DNA from: an uncultured Cohaesibacter sp.
GTDB lineage: Bacteria; Pseudomonadota; Alphaproteobacteria; Rhizobiales; Cohaesibacteraceae
Length of the DNA stretch: 64,000 bases
Direction of reading: 5' to 3'
NCBI RefSeq assembly: GCF_963678225.1
Contig: NZ_OY782764.1
Span: forward strand, 2,485,001 to 2,549,000
The notes beneath the pieces were generated by a model. That model made no database searches, was not told the origin of the DNA, and was given only the letters and a program-made list of their open reading frames with translations. Shown here piece after piece: positions 62,988-64,000 of the stretch. The translations under genes were made by a program, and so were the position numbers. The stretch's first letter is position 1; every line of letters starts with the position of its first letter.

Positions 62988-64000
62988 ATGCAAAGGCTAG
63001 GGGCCGTTTTTATCGCCATTTGTATGGTCGCCATCTCCATGTCTATTGGTGCGATGCTGCATTTCAAATTCGGCTTGTCTATTACTGAGGCCTCTCCTTT
63101 TTCCTTTGGCATTCTGCTCACACTTCTGTTGGTGCACTACCAGATTTCCCGCGTGCGTGATCGCATGATGCTTGATGAGCAGATGGATGATCTCACCCGC
63201 CTCAAACTCGCCTTGACCAAGGAAGTGCAGGATGTGCGCGAAATGGCGCGTGAGCTGGATAGCACTGTATCGAGCCGCCTTGAAAAAGAGGTGGAACCCA
63301 TTCTGGCAGAGCTGGATGTGATTGGCACACTGGTCAAGCAATTGGCAGAGAGCTGCGCCGATCTTGATGAGCGGATGCAGCAGGGCGAAGGACAGGTGGC
63401 TGAGGTCAACGCCAAGCTGATTGCCGCCACCAGTTCCGTAAAGGAATTGGAGGAACATCTGCGCGCCAACGCGCGCTCTCTGTCCGCAAAATATGAAAGA
63501 CAGGCCGAGCAGTCTGTCCAACCAGCAGCCCAGCCCGTTGCCCCGAGCTATTCCGAGCCCGCACATCGGTATGATGAGCCCGAGGAGCAGGGTGACCGCC
63601 CGTCGCCGCAATCCACAGCGACAGAAGGGCCCCCGACCGGTCCATTCGCAGAGACGCAGGAACAACCGGTGACGTCGGAAGACGAAGCCAAGGTGCGGCG
63701 CGCTCTGGCTCTTGGTCATATCGAGCTGTTCATGCAGCCGATTGTTGCCCTGCCCATGCGCAAGCCGCAATATTATGAAGCCCTGACACGGCTCAAGGCC
63801 GACGATGGCGAATTGATCACGCCAGACATCTTTTTGCCGGTCTGTCGCCAGAACGGCTTCCTGCCCATGTTGGATCGACTGGCCGTCAATGAGGCATTCC
63901 GCCTGTTGCGGCGTCTGTCAGATCGGGGCCATCCGGTGGAGCTATTCTGCAATCTCGCGCTGGAAAGCCTTGCTGATAGCGATTTCTTTGCCCTGATGCG
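62988..64000 (+). CDS. EAL-domain protein, probable c-di-GMP phosphodiesterase (3' end beyond the window)
   Basis: The frame is open from the ATG at 62988 to the window end (over 337 codons). Two hydrophobic segments (AVFIAICMVAISMSIGAML and PFSFGILLTLLLVHYQI) are followed by a long coiled-coil region (RLKLALTKEVQDVREMAREL and later) and a Pro/Gln/Glu-rich linker. The EAL domain then opens with HIELFMQPIVALPMRKPQYY and EALTRLKADDG, with the motif Glu at residue 264, and continues PDIFLPVCRQNGFLPMLDRL. It probably degrades c-di-GMP at the membrane. The rest of the catalytic residues lie outside, so activity cannot be judged. Confidence 0.85.
   Translation, partial: MQRLGAVFIAICMVAISMSIGAMLHFKFGLSITEASPFSFGILLTLLLVHYQISRVRDRMMLDEQMDDLTRLKLALTKEVQDVREMARELDSTVSSRLEKEVEPILAELDVIGTLVKQLAESCADLDERMQQGEGQVAEVNAKLIAATSSVKELEEHLRANARSLSAKYERQAEQSVQPAAQPVAPSYSEPAHRYDEPEEQGDRPSPQSTATEGPPTGPFAETQEQPVTSEDEAKVRRALALGHIELFMQPIVALPMRKPQYYEALTRLKADDGELITPDIFLPVCRQNGFLPMLDRLAVNEAFRLLRRLSDRGHPVELFCNLALESLADSDFFALM

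Overview
The window looks like an ordinary, well-packed stretch of chromosome from a marine-type alphaproteobacterium of the order Hyphomicrobiales (Rhizobiales). The grounds are a cell-cycle GANTC methyltransferase (CcrM), an Omp2-type rhizobial porin, an ars cluster that uses an aquaglyceroporin (AqpS type), pyruvate phosphate dikinase, ETF-ubiquinone oxidoreductase, DUF1127, DUF2007 and DUF3422 proteins, and the mutY / dciA-like / dsbA / smc neighbourhood. Gene content would suit a Cohaesibacter-like organism, but the genus is a guess. I see no prophage, insertion sequence, CRISPR array, rRNA or tRNA gene.

Region by region. 1-11.5 kb: DNA maintenance (end of mutY, ccrM, a DciA-like protein, smc) mixed with acetyltransferases, a MarR-GNAT fusion, the ohrR-ohr peroxide pair and a DsbA-type thiol oxidoreductase. 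11.5-18.3 kb: a GFA-type protein, a methyltransferase, a GST, an unknown protein with a CheZ-like tail, an SRAP-family protein lacking most catalytic residues, the porin and a lipoprotein. 18.4-24.6 kb: lspA, ileS and ribF, in the classical order but with a muramoyl-amidase gene inserted on the other strand. 24.8-28.7 kb: a lipoprotein, a MATE pump with a DJ-1/PfpI partner, and a MaoC hydratase. 29.4-36 kb: a CheY and CheZ pair, ETF-QO with decayed copies of its own 3' end behind it, an unusual uracil-DNA glycosylase and a chemoreceptor. 36.4-43.6 kb: a SleB-type cell-wall hydrolase, MeaB, a LysE exporter and PPDK. 43.9-45.6 kb: arsR-arsC-aqpS. 45.7-56.7 kb: DUF3422, ispE, a large TPR protein, a polyprenyl diphosphate synthase, DUF2007, a TrmN6-like methyltransferase, GNAT and M20 hydrolase, and an S49 peptidase with a small membrane partner. 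57.1-64 kb: an AEC carrier with a LysR regulator, DUF1127, ClpP, a small secreted protein, a radical SAM protein, a candidate structured RNA and the start of an EAL-domain protein.

Functionally, ispE and the polyprenyl synthase both serve isoprenoid and quinone supply, and ETF-QO feeds the quinone pool. CheY, CheZ and the chemoreceptor form a scattered chemotaxis set, to which the unknown protein at 14.0-14.5 kb may belong through its C-terminal motif.

The strongest unexpected signals are: (1) two decayed tails of the ETF-QO gene behind the intact copy, the nearer differing almost only at silent codon positions, with two related hairpins between them; (2) an SRAP protein with Thr, Thr and Ser where the family has catalytic Cys, Asn and His; (3) a three-hairpin RNA candidate ending in a T-run at 62.4-62.6 kb; (4) CheZ-like C-terminal motifs on two separate proteins. 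I did not find a clearly new multi-gene system.
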